Source: Haliclona indistincta (lineage: Eukaryota; Porifera; Demospongiae; Haplosclerida; Chalinidae). From it: a stretch of DNA of 64,000 bases. Within the stretch, counting starts at the first letter, position 1, and each line of letters starts with the position of its first letter. Of this stretch, positions 1-11,951 are shown one piece after another. Below the pieces are notes generated by a model. It saw only the letters and a list, made by a program, of their open reading frames with translations. It did not search any database and was not told where the DNA came from. A program made the translations under genes and the position numbers. The stretch is from assembly GCA_964017065.1 (NCBI GenBank), contig OZ024789.1:831764-895763 (forward strand). The letters are read 5' to 3'.

Positions 1-305
1 CATCAAACCCTTGTTCTTTTCATTTCTTGTGTCCTTGTAACAAGTGTGTTCCAGTAGGTTTTTCCACATATTCTCATGTAACTATAAACACGTAATTTCT
101 TCTTTTTTCTCTTCCATTCAGTGTATATATGTTCCGCGCATTCTAGGAATTTGCGCATTCTATAGAATGCGTTGCGCTTTCTAGGAATTCCTAGAATGCG
201 TGCCATTCTATAGAATGGCGGGCGTTCTATAGAAAGCCCAACGCATTCGTAATCTACAGAAAGCGCAAGCAACTTGCTCATTCTGTAGAGTGCAGCAAAC
301 ACGCG

Positions 306-1180
306 GAGTTATGTCTGAGAGCATTCCCCTACGCTAACTTGCCGCGATGAGCTTAGTAATACGTCCAGTCAGCGAGGCTAAGATAATCGATCAGTGCTGA
401 CTCGGAACCATCGTATCTTTACTGAATCAGTCTCAACGGTGCACCGTTGAGACTGATTCCTGTTTAGAGAGCGCAATTTCTAAAAGTTGACCATGCTAGA
501 GAACAAGGTTGATACTGTAAATTTACAATGATAACAAACAACTAGACAAGAGTATGCACGATTGTGTTGACACACTTTTGCAGTGATGATACACAACACT
601 CTCACACCATTAAGTAATCTATAGCTGCTAGTCCATCTCCCGCTCGATTAACTGTCATTTTTACAAGAAGGTGGAGCTACAGTGTGGGGATGTCGCATGA
701 TAGCGGTCAGGGAGAATTATAGGTACAATTGTAAAACAAGACAGGACAGCAATGGGATTGACTGTGGTGTGTTCACTATCATGGTAATTGAATTAAATTG
801 CGGCACAGCAGCTGATCTAGCTGGACATGTATCATTACTATCACCATGTAGTATGGACTGTACAGGATTTGTAATGCTGACCATGATTTCAAAACAGTAT
901 GTGAACAAAATGACCACTTTTGGTTTGTCTAGGCTGACATGCCACAAATACGATGGTAGATAACACTAATTATCACAGACTGCTTGTATGAGTTTTACAT
1001 GCACCTACATCACTGCTGTGTGTTTTGTTTACTACTATCAAAATAGGTCAAGCACAAGGTGAGCACATACCTTCAGCACTGAAAAAACTGCATGCACTGA
1101 GTTTTTGTGTTTAATTGCTCACTATAATATAGGGCTCAATTTACTCATACAGCATGCACTTGTGTGTCATTGCCAATGGT
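306..1180 (+). repeat. Internal direct repeat, copy A (copy B at about 3273-4110)
   Basis: The block begins TTATGTCTGAGAGCA, continues through TTAGTAATA and AGTGCTGACTCGGAACCATC, and ends near a CAGCATGCACTTG segment. It recurs at about 3273-4110 in the same orientation with small indels. The two copies flank a ~2.1-kb unique core. This suggests an internal duplication in the transposon, or two copies of a smaller element fused around unrelated sequence. Confidence 0.7.
682..963 (+). pseudogene. Ulp1/SENP-like cysteine protease (C48) fragment
   Basis: The reading frame contains DSNGIDCGVFTIMV, which resembles the catalytic-cysteine region of Ulp1/SENP proteases (Q-D-x-x-x-D-C-G-V-F). The Gln, Asp and Cys of the motif are visible. 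The catalytic His-Asp part upstream is absent and the frame ends soon after, so this is a remnant. A second, more decayed copy with DSNEIDCGVF lies at about 3735-3790 in the direct repeat of the same transposon. Function in the intact element is unknown. The match rests on one motif. Confidence 0.5.
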
Positions 1181-1189
1181 AAATATTTA

Positions 1190-3260
1190 TACCGTATAGC
1201 CGGTTATTTTCGATGGTCAAATATTTCGTTAGTAAAATTTTAGATTGGATCTAATTTTCGATACTCACTCGCCGTTCGAATATAAAATCCAGGCTAAAAT
1301 GTATTACCCTTCCCGCCCGTCACCAGAAAAGGAGGACATGACGCGGAATTCAGTTCACGCGTGTTTTACGAATAATTGCACTGCGTATCACGATAAAGCA
1401 CTGACGAGCGCGGGATTTCCATAGTAACAAGAAATGGCGGCGAGCACGAGGACTACAGCTAGCCAGAACTACTCTTCTCCTGAGGCAGCTGACGGATTAT
1501 AAGGCGGTCTGAGCAGCTAATCTATACCCAGGACCACCGTCAGCTCCGTCGCCTATACATCAGAGCTTGGTTTCAGTACTGTAGCGGGTGGTACGACCGT
1601 ATGAAACCGAGCGACTGTTCCAAACAAGAATATGGAAGGTTAGCACGGTAGTACACACTATAGCACCCACGAAATTTAGCCTACGGTACAGGTATGGGCT
1701 TCAGATACTCATGTATAGCTGCAGCAATGCTGCTAGTAGTGATGTGTGATAATTATAAAGTCTATGGTGTCTTTTGGCAGAGCAATTGTTGTTGCATCTC
1801 GTCCCGGGAGGGCTATTGTAAAGAGGAGTCCTGCTGGATAGTGGATAGAGAGTCCTGCTGGATAGAGACATCACTCATTCTGCTAAACAGTATGTTTAAT
1901 AAGATTCTCATAAACAGTGTGTGTGACTTGTGTTTTCCCCCTCACAGATCTGTCGCCTGTTTGTATTGTCTTATCTTATTGTACTGTTTTAAACTGTTCA
2001 ATCATACTTGACTATCACTGCTTAGATAGAACAATACTAGCATGTATTCAAGTCTTTTCAAGAGCAAAAGTTTAGAGAGTTCAATCGTAGTCGTCTCTGG
2101 ATGCATTTCTTGAACTTAAAGCCTTGCCGAGAGAAAAAGGTAAAATCAACATTGCTACTGGATGATCAAGAGGTCATTTACTTTGCTACTTGTGACCAGA
2201 CAAGGGCTTACACTTGGTTTGAGACTGTTGCGAGAAACAAAGAAAGAGAGAGGTGTGGTCAACAATGTATGCAGCCAGCTATTGAGTCAGCAGCTTAGTG
2301 CTCTGTCTGAAGCACAAGCCAACACTATTCCTTTATACACACCAATACTAGTAAACTTGCCCTTTATACAGTATGCTCTCTGTAAGCTCCAATCGCTCGC
2401 AAAAGACGTGTCAATGCCATAACTATCATTCGGTGGTACAGATAGAGTACGGTATGCCAGAAGCTCCAGGTAGCTGGTATAGCTTTGTAATGATGCCGTC
2501 TATATTGGTTCACAGTCGGGCACAAGAAGACGTTGCTCTCCATCGCTCCAGTGTCCTGCTGAAATAGCACGATGTTGACAGAGACGCCAGCGGGACGATC
2601 TCGGTCGGCATGAGGCGGCGACACTGATCGGCAAGCCCCGCGGTGACTTCTATACAATCCATCTCGTCGTCAACAAAGGGCTTATGAGCACCTAGAGAGA
2701 CACCATAGACAGTGTTAGCCATTGCGTAAATTTGAATTTGAACTTACAAAAGCAGCTGTTGATACTGTTTGTACAACGAGGAAGAACTTGAAAATCACCC
2801 AACTTTACCCCCAAAAGGGAACGTGTTCCCATGTCCCAGTATAAATTTCGACCATACCATTCGATACCTAAAAAGGCACTCTATCAAACCTGGGGCCGGC
2901 AAATAGAAAAAGTTTAAAGCTTTTCAAGCGACAGTCGTTCAAAATTTGAAAAAACCATGTTTTTAGACCTCGCCAATACAATTGCAATTGAGCGACGGTC
3001 GCGACTTTCAACCCCGTTTTGGAACGCTTTCTCGCTGCCTTTCTGCAACACTTTTTATACCAATCAGTAGCCAATGAGCTGAAGTTTGCTCTCTGGGGTA
3101 GGCAAATATAAATTTGTGTTCACGTCAGCCAGGATGACTGCTAGAAGTTCATCTCCCAATAGAACTAATACATTAACTAAGGGAAGTATACGGACACAAG
3201 TTAATTTAGTATACGGAAATTGTAACAGGATGTCGTTATTAGCTGGTAATCGGAGTACAG
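1190..3260. other. Transposon core with no recognisable gene
   Basis: No reading frame here resembles a protein I know. The left edge carries TACCGTATAGC, the terminal motif of the MITE seen complete at 52088-52253, so part of this core may be a truncated copy of that element. A minus-strand frame at 2510-2722 and plus-strand frames at 1694-2422 are short and unrecognised. Confidence 0.4.
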
Positions 3261-3880
3261 CAAACACGCGCACGGTTATGTCTGAGAGCACTATTCCCCT
3301 ACGCTAACTTGCAACGATGAGCTTAGTAATAAGTCCAGTCAGCGAGGTCAAGATAATCGATCAGTGCTGACTCGGAACCATCGGAATCAGCACCGTTGAT
3401 ACTGATTCCTAGCTGTACTCGTTTAGAGAGCGCAATTTCTAAAAGTTGATCATGCTAGAGAACAAGGTTGATACTGCAAATTTGCAATGATAACAAAAAT
3501 CTAGACAAGAGTATGCACGATTGTGTTGACACACTTTTGCAGTGATGATACATAACTAGAATGATTTTTGCCGGCTTGAGTTGTCACTCTCACACCATTA
3601 AGCATTCTATAGCTGCTAGTCCCTCTTCCGCTCGATTAACTGTCATTTTACATGAAGGTACCGGTGGAACTACAGTGTGGATGTCGCATGATAGCGGTCA
3701 GGGAGAATTATGGGTACAATCGTAAAACAAGACAGGACAGCAATGAGATTGACTGTGGCGTGTTCACTATCATGGTAATTAAATAAATTTTATGCACGGC
3801 AGCTGATCTAGCTGGACAAGTATCATTACTATCACTATGTGGTATGGACTGTGAAGTAGACCATGATTTCAAAACAGTAT

Positions 3881-4660
3881 GTGAACAAAATGACCATGCA
3901 CTATTAAAGATATCTTTTGGTTTTTCTATGCTGACATGCCACAGTTTACTATATCAAAATAGGTCAAAGCACAAGGTGAACACATACGTACTTTCAGAAT
4001 GCACTGAAACAGCTGGCATGCACTGAGTAGTTGTTTGTAACTGCTCACTAGGGCTCAATTTGCTCATGCAGCATGCACTTGGGCGTCCTTGCCCATTGTA
4101 AATCTATTCTCTTTATAGCGATTACTATAAGTTTTCAACCATAACAGTGCTGTAAATGAAGACTCATCATATATAGCTGTAAAGAAAGTGGCTGTAATTG
4201 CAAAGACATGATGATAAGCTGATGATGACTTATCATTTGCTAAGCTGATGACAATGATGATTGCAAAGTAGCTGCAAAGACATTACGATAATGTTTTTGC
4301 AGCTACGTACCTTATCATCATCAATAGCATTAGCCACTTCTTTACAGCTATATAGAGCACACAATTGATGATGAGTCTTTATTTACAGCACTGTTATGGT
4401 TGAAAACTTATAGTAATCGCTATAAAGACAATAGATTTACAATGGGCAAGCTAGGACGCCCAAGTGCATGCTGCATGAGCAAATTGAGCCCTAGTGAGCA
4501 GTTACAAACAACTACTCAGTGCATGCCAGCTGTTTCAGTGCATGCTGAAAGTACGTATGTGTTCACCTTGTGCTTTGACCTATTTTGATATAGTAAACTG
4601 TGGCATGTCAGCATAGAAAAACCAAAAGATATCTTTAATAGTGCATGGTCATTTTGTTCA
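3881..4660. repeat. Large inverted repeat inside the transposon
   Basis: The sequence from about 3881 rightwards (GTGAACAAAATGACCATGCA) reads back as the reverse complement of the segment ending at about 4660. Arms are roughly 330-350 bp around a centre near 4270 that itself holds short palindromes of TTATCATCATC type. The arms are very similar, so this stretch could form a long hairpin or produce double-stranded RNA if transcribed. Confidence 0.7.
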
Positions 4661-4837
4661 CATCAGTCTACAGAATGAGCAAGTCGCTTGCGCTTTCTGT
4701 AGACTGCGCATTCTATAGAATGCGTTGCGCTTTCTATAGAACGCCCGCCATTCTATAGAATGGCACGCATTCTAGGAATTCCTAGAAAGCGCAACGCATT
4801 CTATAGAATGCGCAAATTCCCAGAATGCGCGGAACAT

Positions 4838-4898
4838 ATGTTACCTCCCTAAATTAACTGCTTTTGATGGTTGTGGTTAATTTAATAGGGAGGTAACA
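4838..4898. repeat. ~60-bp hairpin inserted beside the transposon end
   Basis: GTTACCTCCCTAAATTA and its inverted form TAATTTAATAGGGAGGTAAC flank a short loop. The left terminus of the large transposon continues outward as CAGTGTATATATGTTCC, and the right side matches this only if the hairpin is removed. It therefore looks like a tiny separate insertion in the right arm. Confidence 0.5.
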
Positions 4899-5062
4899 TA
4901 TACACTGCTATGGTTACAATCCTTTTCATTTCAAAATCTTGTTTCCTTACTTTTTCGATAAAATTAATGTACCAACCCTAAATCTCTTGCATTTTGGTTA
5001 AAATGTTTTTTATTACTTTTGTCTTTAAACCTGAGATATTTCTTTTTTTCTCTTCTGTGTAG

Positions 5063-5390
5063 TGGATGGAGTTGTGTGATTGTTGAGAAGCCATTTGGTA
5101 AAGACTCAGAGAGCTCTGCTAAGCTATCCACTCATCTTGCTGGATTGTTTAGAGAAGATGAGATGTAATTATCGTATTAATCACTACCTTGGTAAAGATA
5201 CTGTTTGGCTGTTTGGTTCATGTGGGGATGATCTCAGCTGCTTCCATTACAACACAGCAGAGGAGAAGGGATTGGATTGTAAACCACAGAACAATGAAGA
5301 CGTGATGCACAAAGGATGAGAGCCCGGGAGCAGGGGGAAGAGAGAAAGCATGCAGCTATAGAAGAGTATCAAATCCTAATCCTCATGATT
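5063..5390 (+). pseudogene. G6PD exon 5 / CHCHD4 last-exon fusion remnant (unit 0)
   Basis: The left part matches exon 5 of the complete G6PD gene (same TGTGTAG acceptor, then the [21 protein letters not shown] stretch in one frame) but has a premature stop where the RIDHYLGKE motif should be. From about 5202 it runs straight into a CHCHD4/MIA40-like last exon (GDDLSCFHYNTAEEKGLD). The splice sites and intron between them, present in units 2 to 4, are deleted here. It marks the left end of the visible tandem array. Bases 5391-5615 match the CHCHD4-to-C12orf56 intergenic spacer of other units and hold no gene. Confidence 0.75.
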
Positions 5391-5615
5391 TGTGTGTCAT
5401 CTGATGATATTCCACTAGTATATGTTATAGAAACTAATCTGATAGTATTGCTGACTTATGCATTATTATACATTCTATTATCTGTATCAGATAAATACTC
5501 AATGATTATCAATATGAAAACTGAGATCGACTTCAGTTGTTATTAGAAAATATTAGAAAACAATGATTATTCACTGATCAAACAGATATTGATGACATGA
5601 TGAGTGGTGATTATT

Positions 5616-7053
5616 TAATTAACCCTCGGCGCATGCGCGAGGGTTACGGTTCTTCGTTTGTCATTAACCCTCGGCGCATGCGCGAGGGTTACGGTACTTC
5701 GTTTGTCATTCGTTCGTTCGTTCGTTCGTTCGTTCATTCTGTCCATCGAGCTACAGAGACCATCGCTCAGGCGCGTGTCCACGATAGGGCTCCGGGTGCT
5801 CTAGCACCCCCTCAGCATTGAAGTTTTAAATTATTCATTGCATCAAAGTACACTGTGGCTATCAATTTATCATAACTGTTATTGCAACAAGCTTAGCAGC
5901 TGCCAAAATCCCATTCTAAGGTAGTTTAGGCTGTTTTTCCATTAGTTCAGCGATGAACAAATCCAGTGCGCCACGATAATAGTGACGAAAATGACGTAAT
6001 TTAACGAATAAATGAATATTAATTAGAATTTGCGCGCGCGCTTCGCGCGCACCTATCTTTCCTCATTCCTGGACAGCAGTGGACACGCGCCTGATCGCTC
6101 ACTTCTGAAACTCGGTAAGGGTATGAACAGGCTTAGCACGACAATGGCTTGCAATCAGACTCGTGGATTTTGCTAAAGTGCTTTCGTTCTCGAGTTATGG
6201 CTGGCTCACCTTGACGGCCGTCTTTGACCTCTCTGACGACAAAAGCGCCCATAGTTGGCTACCTAGGTACTTTTAGATTCCATCTAAACCTTAGGACAGC
6301 TCTGGGGGTGCGTAGACATCTCAAGAAAAAGCCTATCAAAGCCAAGAGCAATGGCTACCAAGCTACTCGTGTTCACGGTCACGCCCACTTGACACACCTT
6401 GTCTCGGTTGTGGTCAGCACTTTGCTGTCTTCTGGTTAGCAGTGGCAGTTTCAATAGCAAGCATACTGCTGCAAAGCTCCTTCTGTAAACCATAACTAAG
6501 GAGCTAACTCTACAATATGCAACACGCCGAGGGTTTCGTGAAATCTGTTCATTCGTTCATTCATTCATTCTGTCCATCGAGCTGCAGAGATCAGCGATCA
6601 CTTCTACGCGTTGGTAAGGTAATGAGCATGATCAGCACGACAATGGCTTGCAATGTGACTCGTGGATTTTGCTAAAGTGCCTTCGTTCTCGAGTTATTGC
6701 TGGCTCACCTTGACAGCCGTCTTTGACCTCTCTGACGACTAAAGCGCCCATAGTTGACTACCTAGGTACCTGTAGATTCCATTTAAACTGCAGGACAGCT
6801 CTGGGGGTGCGTAGACATCTCAAGAAAAAGCCTATCAAAGCCAGAGCAACGGCTACCTACTCAGTGTTCACGGTCACGCCCACTTGACACACCTTGTCTT
6901 GTGGTCAGCACTTTGCTGTCTTCTGGTTAGCAGTGCAGTTTCAATAGCAAGCAGGTTGGCTTTAGCTGCAAAGCTTCTTCTGCAAACCATATCTAAGGAG
7001 CTAACTCTACAATGTGCAACACGCCGAGGGTTTCGTGAAATCTGTTCATTATT
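5616..7053. mobile_element. Palindrome-rich non-autonomous insertion
   Basis: Other units read GATTATTGTGGTCACTAG across this point, while here about 1.4 kb interrupts it. The insert begins with two direct copies of AACCCTCGGCGCATGCGCGAG(GG), continues with (TTCG)n, and contains two ~480-bp related blocks (from about 5740 and 6565) that share the TCTGTCCATCGAGCT and CTCTGGGGGTGCGTAGACAT segments. Each block ends in ACACGCCGAGGGTTTCGTGAAATC. The outer AACCCTCGGCG and CGCCGAGGGTTT are in inverted relation. No coding capacity is recognised. Confidence 0.55.
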
Positions 7054-9439
7054 GCGGTCACTAGTGATCCAGTATCAGTGAGCACAGTAGGTGTAGTCTA
7101 GTGATGATGGATGAGTGGAGTGGAGACACACTGCAGGATAGCTGCTGGCACTGACCTAGTGCAGCTGGTCTCAGATAATACCTGGACATCAACAACACTT
7201 AGTAGTACTCTCACTCACTCACTCATTACCTAAACTCTTCAGTGAAGTGTTGTCTACATGTGTCTCTCAGTGATGTGGAGTGCTGTACTGATACTAGCAT
7301 GAGAGACACCGAGTAATAGAGAGAGACAGCTTGCTCTGATGAGATACTGCTCTCTAGTGAAGCTGTGAGCTGTGACACTACTGCATGAAGACAGTCAATC
7401 TAACAACAAAGAGAGCATCATATCACACTCTCAGAGTTAGCTACTAGTAGGTACTCACTGTTGATCTGTTAGTAGCTAGTAGGTGATCTACCCACCATAC
7501 TATAGTAGCACTGGACTCACACTGCTGCCAGGATACCTGTAACACAACGATACATAGTGATCTATCGTCTGAAGCACTACACCCACGCAGGTAGGCGTAG
7601 CTCAATGTTGCGCGTTATTTAGAAAAAGGCGGAGAAATTGATGTATCGAGTGTGCCTCAGTAAGCAGGGAGTGCTGTTAGTGCCTGAACAAAGTCACTAT
7701 CACAAAGAAAACACTTCGGGCAAGCATAAGCAGGTATTTACTCTCTTATATATACTTTAGACATACTTTATGCCCCATACTTCATTAGCTAGCGGGAACA
7801 CAGCAGCAACTACATCATTGGTACATTACCTGTTGAGCTACTCGAGACAGTTCATACAGTAGACCGACTGCATGATCAGTGAGCTCACCTAGTAGCTTAC
7901 CAACCTGTGAGAGAGATGAGACATGCTAGTACCAGTACTAGTGCTAGTATACCTCATCATCCTCATCATGATGGGTGCCGCTGTGTGTGGTGTGTTGGTG
8001 TAGTGGTGTGTGGCAGCAGTGTCTCTGGTGCTGCTGATAATAGTGACTCAGTGTGGTTAGTGTCATGGCTGTCACTGACTCCAACATCTCTCCACTACAA
8101 CAACGGAGAAGAGAGAGAGAGAGGCAGATTAATAGTGAGCAAGGAGAGTGATTGTTTTGATAGACAACTATGTAAAGCTGCTGACAATTTTCTTGTGGTA
8201 TAAGAATGCGCAACATTCAAGTTCATGTCAAGTCGACTAGTTAAAATTTGCATAATAATTATTTAATCTATGATAAATTTCCTGAATCATGTTCAAATGT
8301 GCTGCTCACTTGTTTCTTGTTAGTAGAAGGAATCGTTTGTTACACGAGTGAGTTCCCTGCAGTGCTCTGAGCAACACCTCCATTACAATAGCTGCATACC
8401 TGAGGAGAGACAAGAGGAGGTGGATAGAGAGGTATGATTGCACATGGTCACAGCATCAGTGAGCTCACTCTATGGAGTCTATCAATGATAGCTTCTCTGT
8501 GATACATCTAGTCCTCTACTGATCAATACAATACTGTAATACATCACTATCCTAGACAAAGAGAGAGCTGTTTTGCTGTGCTTGGGACTCTAACTACTTG
8601 GACCTGTTATCTCAATTTGACATTCCAACTCTTGAGAGGAGAAGAACTGAACTCTCTTTATGTTTTTTGTACAGAGTTGTTAACTCTCTTTGTTACTTTC
8701 CAGAACATCTTGTCCGGATTAGACCGTCTCTCCCGTACAACACGAGTTCCTCCAACCGTCCCATATTGGTTCAACCATTTGCCCGAACTAACTCTTATCT
8801 TTTTTCTTTTGTATCCCACTGCGTGGGCGTATCAAAGGCACCGCCAGCACAATATATTCCATACCATGGTGGTATGTAATATATTGCAGTCCTAGGGCAA
8901 TATGTATATATTACCCTAGGAATGCAATATATCCCATATTGCACTCGGCCTCGCACATCGCCAGGTTGCAGAAATTGTACGAAGGAACAGACCAATCTGC
9001 AAACTGGCAATAGCAGCCCCCCAAAAATTAACATGGTACAGTATTGACCACGTGAACAACAACATTTGGCAGGAGTGGTATCCTACCGGAAGGTACTCGG
9101 CTGCTAATGCTCACGCCTTAATATACCCCTTCAAATTCTTCTTACTAGTGGGTATCAACCACAATAAATAATTATCACAATAATGAACTAACACTACAGG
9201 TGTTCAAGTGATACTGCCCAGTGTTCATAGTGAAAGTCACTTGCCAGTGCTCTGAGACTGAGGTGATTGCATGATGTTTACCACCATAGATTGTGGAGCA
9301 ATCTGGATGCTGCATTCATTCAGTCCAGAAAACATTGAACCCAAAAGTCCAGCTCCTGATGTCGTCATTTCTTTCTTGTGTTCGTACACCTCACTACGTG
9401 AATGCAACTCTTCAGAAAAAGAGCATCCTGGTTGACTCA

Positions 9440-9961
9440 TTACGCTCGAGACAGCTTGCAATTGGCTCTGTGTAGGTCTCTCATAAACTTCAAGCGCTTT
9501 GCTAGATCTATGTCCCGTGATCCCCTTGATGATCTTCTCGCTGCATGTTTAACTTCGGCACCGATTCCTTCAGAACGTGAATACCTAAGTAACCCGGCAA
9601 GTATCTGATACAAGGTAGATGCTGGATAGGGCTTACCATCTACACGCCGACACTCCATCACAAATCTTGCTAACCAAAAGTTTAGTTTCTCAGCGCAAGG
9701 GCACTCTAAAAAATCTGGTGGACACTCGCCTTCCTCCTCTGTTGGTCTAGCCTTGCGCCATTCATTGAATACACGAACAGCCCAGTCTGTGTTCTTCGAT
9801 GTGTTGGCTGGAGTATATCCTTCGCATACAGATGACATTTCCTCCAGTGGCAATGGACTAGCAAAGCGACCCTTTCCCTTGCCCTTTCCCTTGAGTGAAA
9901 GAGACAAGCGTGGTTTCTTGTTAGGAGGATCTGGAGGATTGTTCTCTTGGTTGTCGTCCAT
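9440..9961 (-). pseudogene. Crypton/KIAA1958-like tyrosine-recombinase N-terminal fragment
   Basis: From an ATG at 9961 the frame gives about 173 residues. A Pro/Lys-rich start (PPDPPNKKPRL, like a nuclear localisation signal) is followed by a segment with NTDWAVRVFNEWRKAR, LNFWLARFVMECR and YPASTLYQILAGLLRY. This pattern matches the core-binding domain of Crypton-derived proteins such as KIAA1958 and ZMYM relatives. The catalytic tyrosine-recombinase domain is missing because the frame stops first, so it is a truncated element or an orphan domain. The longer frame up to 10090 starts at GTG in the palindrome and is unlikely to be real. Confidence 0.5.
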
Positions 9962-10052
9962 CTTGTCTTGGCAATAAGCACATGGTTTACTAAATTTAGC
10001 AACGCTCCAAAAAATAGACGTGGAATACGCCCACGCAGTGGAATACAAACAT

Positions 10053-10189
10053 GTTAAACAACGGTCCCTCGGGCAGTATGGAATATTCACTCGTGCAATT
10101 TAATTAGAGCCCTCGGGCCTGCGGCCCTCGGGCTCTAATTAAATTGCCCTCGTGTATATTCCATACCGCCCTCGGTACCGTTGTTTAAC
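10053..10189. repeat. 137-bp near-perfect palindrome
   Basis: GTTAAACAACGGT at the left is the inverse of ACCGTTGTTTAAC at the right. Inner arms pair GGAATATTCAC-type with GTGTATATTCC, and the centre is GAGCCCTCGGGCCTGCGGCCCTCGGGCTC. It could form a cruciform and looks like a foldback MITE. Confidence 0.75.
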
Positions 10190-10953
10190 TAGTACATATT
10201 CCTTATTCTATTTCTGTTTGGAACTCTTTGCCAGTTCATATTACACAGTCTCCTAGTATTACCTCCTTTAGATCTCATATTTCTAACTTACCTTCTTTAA
10301 TTTAATCATCTTATCGGATACACTTCATATTAGCATTTTTTTTGCTATTGTGTATTCCATGCATCCATATGCAAAATTATCATAAAAAAAAAAAAGAGAG
10401 AGAAAGATTTAGAGTCTCAGGCTGAGTATAATCAGAAATGCCCAGTATTAAAAGTTTTGTCACACATTCAAGCAACAAAATAAAATGTGGCGCATGTACT
10501 ATGTAGGCTGAGAAAATTAAGTTAAATAATTAGATCCAGTTGGACTATATGCATAATAATTATGTACGATAGCATGAAGTAGATATTTTGATAGTGAACA
10601 TTTTGGGTTAGAAATAGAATAATGGTGGTCTATAACTTACCGACCCGAATGGCGATCTTATAGTGAAGTATCTCTTACAAGCTGTAGTTAACTCAAGAAG
10701 CAGTTTAACTGATGTATCTATTCTTCTACAATGAAGTAACTCTGATCTCAGTGACTGATACTGCTCACACCATGCTTGCCTGCAGTAGAGATAAACACCA
10801 CCATTACTACTATAAACCAGCTCACAGTGGTTTACAATGTGACGTGATGGCTAGTACTATGTTGCATCAAAATATAGTATGTCATGTTGCCTGACAAATA
10901 GCAATGCAGAGCAAACTACTGAGTCACATTGCAAACTAGTGTGATGGTATTAA

Positions 10954-11677
10954 TGAGTTTTCGTCCAAATTTGCAAATCTGGCTAGAAATGCTCCAAAAG
11001 TGTTGAAAATGAACTCTAAGTGTTCTAGATATCATTTTGAGACAGTTTCTGTAAGAAATAGAGGGTGAAGGATTTCAAGGAGCTTAACCCTTTAATTACT
11101 AAATTATCCAGCTGAATTTTTAACCTGGTAAATGCTGACCACTTCTCTCGTGAATATCTCGTGTGTCTTTTGTGCTACTGGTCTCAAATTTGCGTCCTTT
11201 TACGCCTGTGACTAGCCGCAATTGCCCACACTCAAGTCGGTCAATATGCCCCTCCCACTTCGAAAGTGAAGCCGATAAAGTGCAACGACCTCATCAAATT
11301 TTGCTCAAAGTTAGTACTTTGGGGCTGGCTGCTGAAAAGTACACACAAATAGCAGTGGTTTTGGTGAGTGCAAAATGTAGCCCAGATCATAGAGAATGCA
11401 CAAAAATGTGTTTGCGAGCACACTGAAGCCATAAAATGTCCAAATTTTCTTGTCGGCCATTTTGTTTTTCCTAAAATGTTGTGGAATTTGCGCTGAAGCC
11501 ATAGAAATGCCATCATCATAATGTTTAGTGCAGGGGGCGCGCCGAAAACTGGTCAATTTTTGCGGTTATTTGTATTCTTCAATTTGGCTTAATTTTGGGA
11601 TATTTTAACACTTTTTGAGAAAGTTATGGTGTCTGAAGTATGTATGTTGCCAAAAGGCAACAATAGCGGTTAAAAGG
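10954..11677. mobile_element. TTAA-flanked MITE(s) in C12orf56-like copy 1
   Basis: Unit 5 reads GGTATTAATGAAGGGG here. In unit 1 the TTAA (10950-10953) and a second TTAA (11678-11681) bracket an insert, with another TTAA at 11084-11087. The part from 11088 is the reverse-complement relative of the element at 44965-45555: it shares the CGCGCCGAAAACTGGTCAA core and an AACCCTTTAAT end. TTAA target duplication is typical of piggyBac- and Kolobok-like elements. Confidence 0.65.
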
Positions 11678-11951
11678 TTAATGAAGGGGTGGGGCTAGTT
11701 CACTCACTGTTTATCAGTGTGTGTGTCATTGTTAGTCGTCTGCTGATGTGATGATGAGTCTAGAGAACAACACTCCTACACACAATGATGACCAGGTTAG
11801 TGTATCATGGAGACAGTACTGGTTTAACATCATTGAATTCATAGATTCCATGAACGTTCATGTGCTAAAAGTTTTACAACACATTGCAGGCTTTGCTCAT
11901 TTTCTCAAATTATTATTTGCAGGTTTGATACCTTTTATTGACTATCTTTAA

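Larger units (their letters stand above)
129..4837. mobile_element. DNA transposon with ~165-bp terminal inverted repeats and Ulp1-like remnants
   Basis: The ends are inverted copies of each other: about 129-295 matches the reverse complement of about 4662-4837, starting ATGTTCCGCGCATTCT. Each arm is built of short palindromes such as CATTCTATAGAATG. Inside are two direct copies of a ~850-bp block (about 306-1180 and 3273-4110), each with a decayed Ulp1/C48-like protease motif, and a large inverted repeat (3881-4660). Ulp1-like proteases are carried by several eukaryotic DNA transposon groups (established knowledge), but no transposase is recognisable, so the superfamily is open. The element sits just left of a decayed G6PD intron 4/exon 5, probably inside that remnant. 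Bases 1-128 to its left show nothing I can assign. Confidence 0.6.
8832..10189. mobile_element. Nested insertion carrying a Crypton-like fragment
   Basis: This segment interrupts the LINE tail frame. A CACTGCGTGGGCGTAT motif near 8818-8833 recurs inverted near 10013-10030, giving partial terminal symmetry. The left part holds palindromic ATATTGC/GCAATAT runs (about 8845-8945). The right end is a 137-bp palindrome (10053-10189). The coding piece is on the minus strand. Confidence 0.45.
8573..10394 (+). mobile_element. 3' fragment of an APE-type LINE, interrupted
   Basis: The frame at 8598-8830 carries LPTLERRRTE-type and NRPILVQPFARTNSY motifs, typical of the tail of LINE reverse transcriptase polyproteins (here FDIPTLERRRTELSL). 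It resumes at about 10190 with SVWNSLPVHI, a common ending, and finishes in a poly(A) tract (10382-10394). Other copies read ACAAAGAGAGAG at the junction, and that motif flanks both ends here, consistent with a target duplication. The fragment is split by a ~1.36-kb insertion. Confidence 0.65.

Noticed and set aside
7907..8203. Plus-strand 74-109 codon frames (MREMRHAST...) in units 1, 2, 3 and 5
   Set aside because: They lie antisense to exons 7-8 of the C12orf56-like gene, whose minus-strand exons have matching splice sites and phases.
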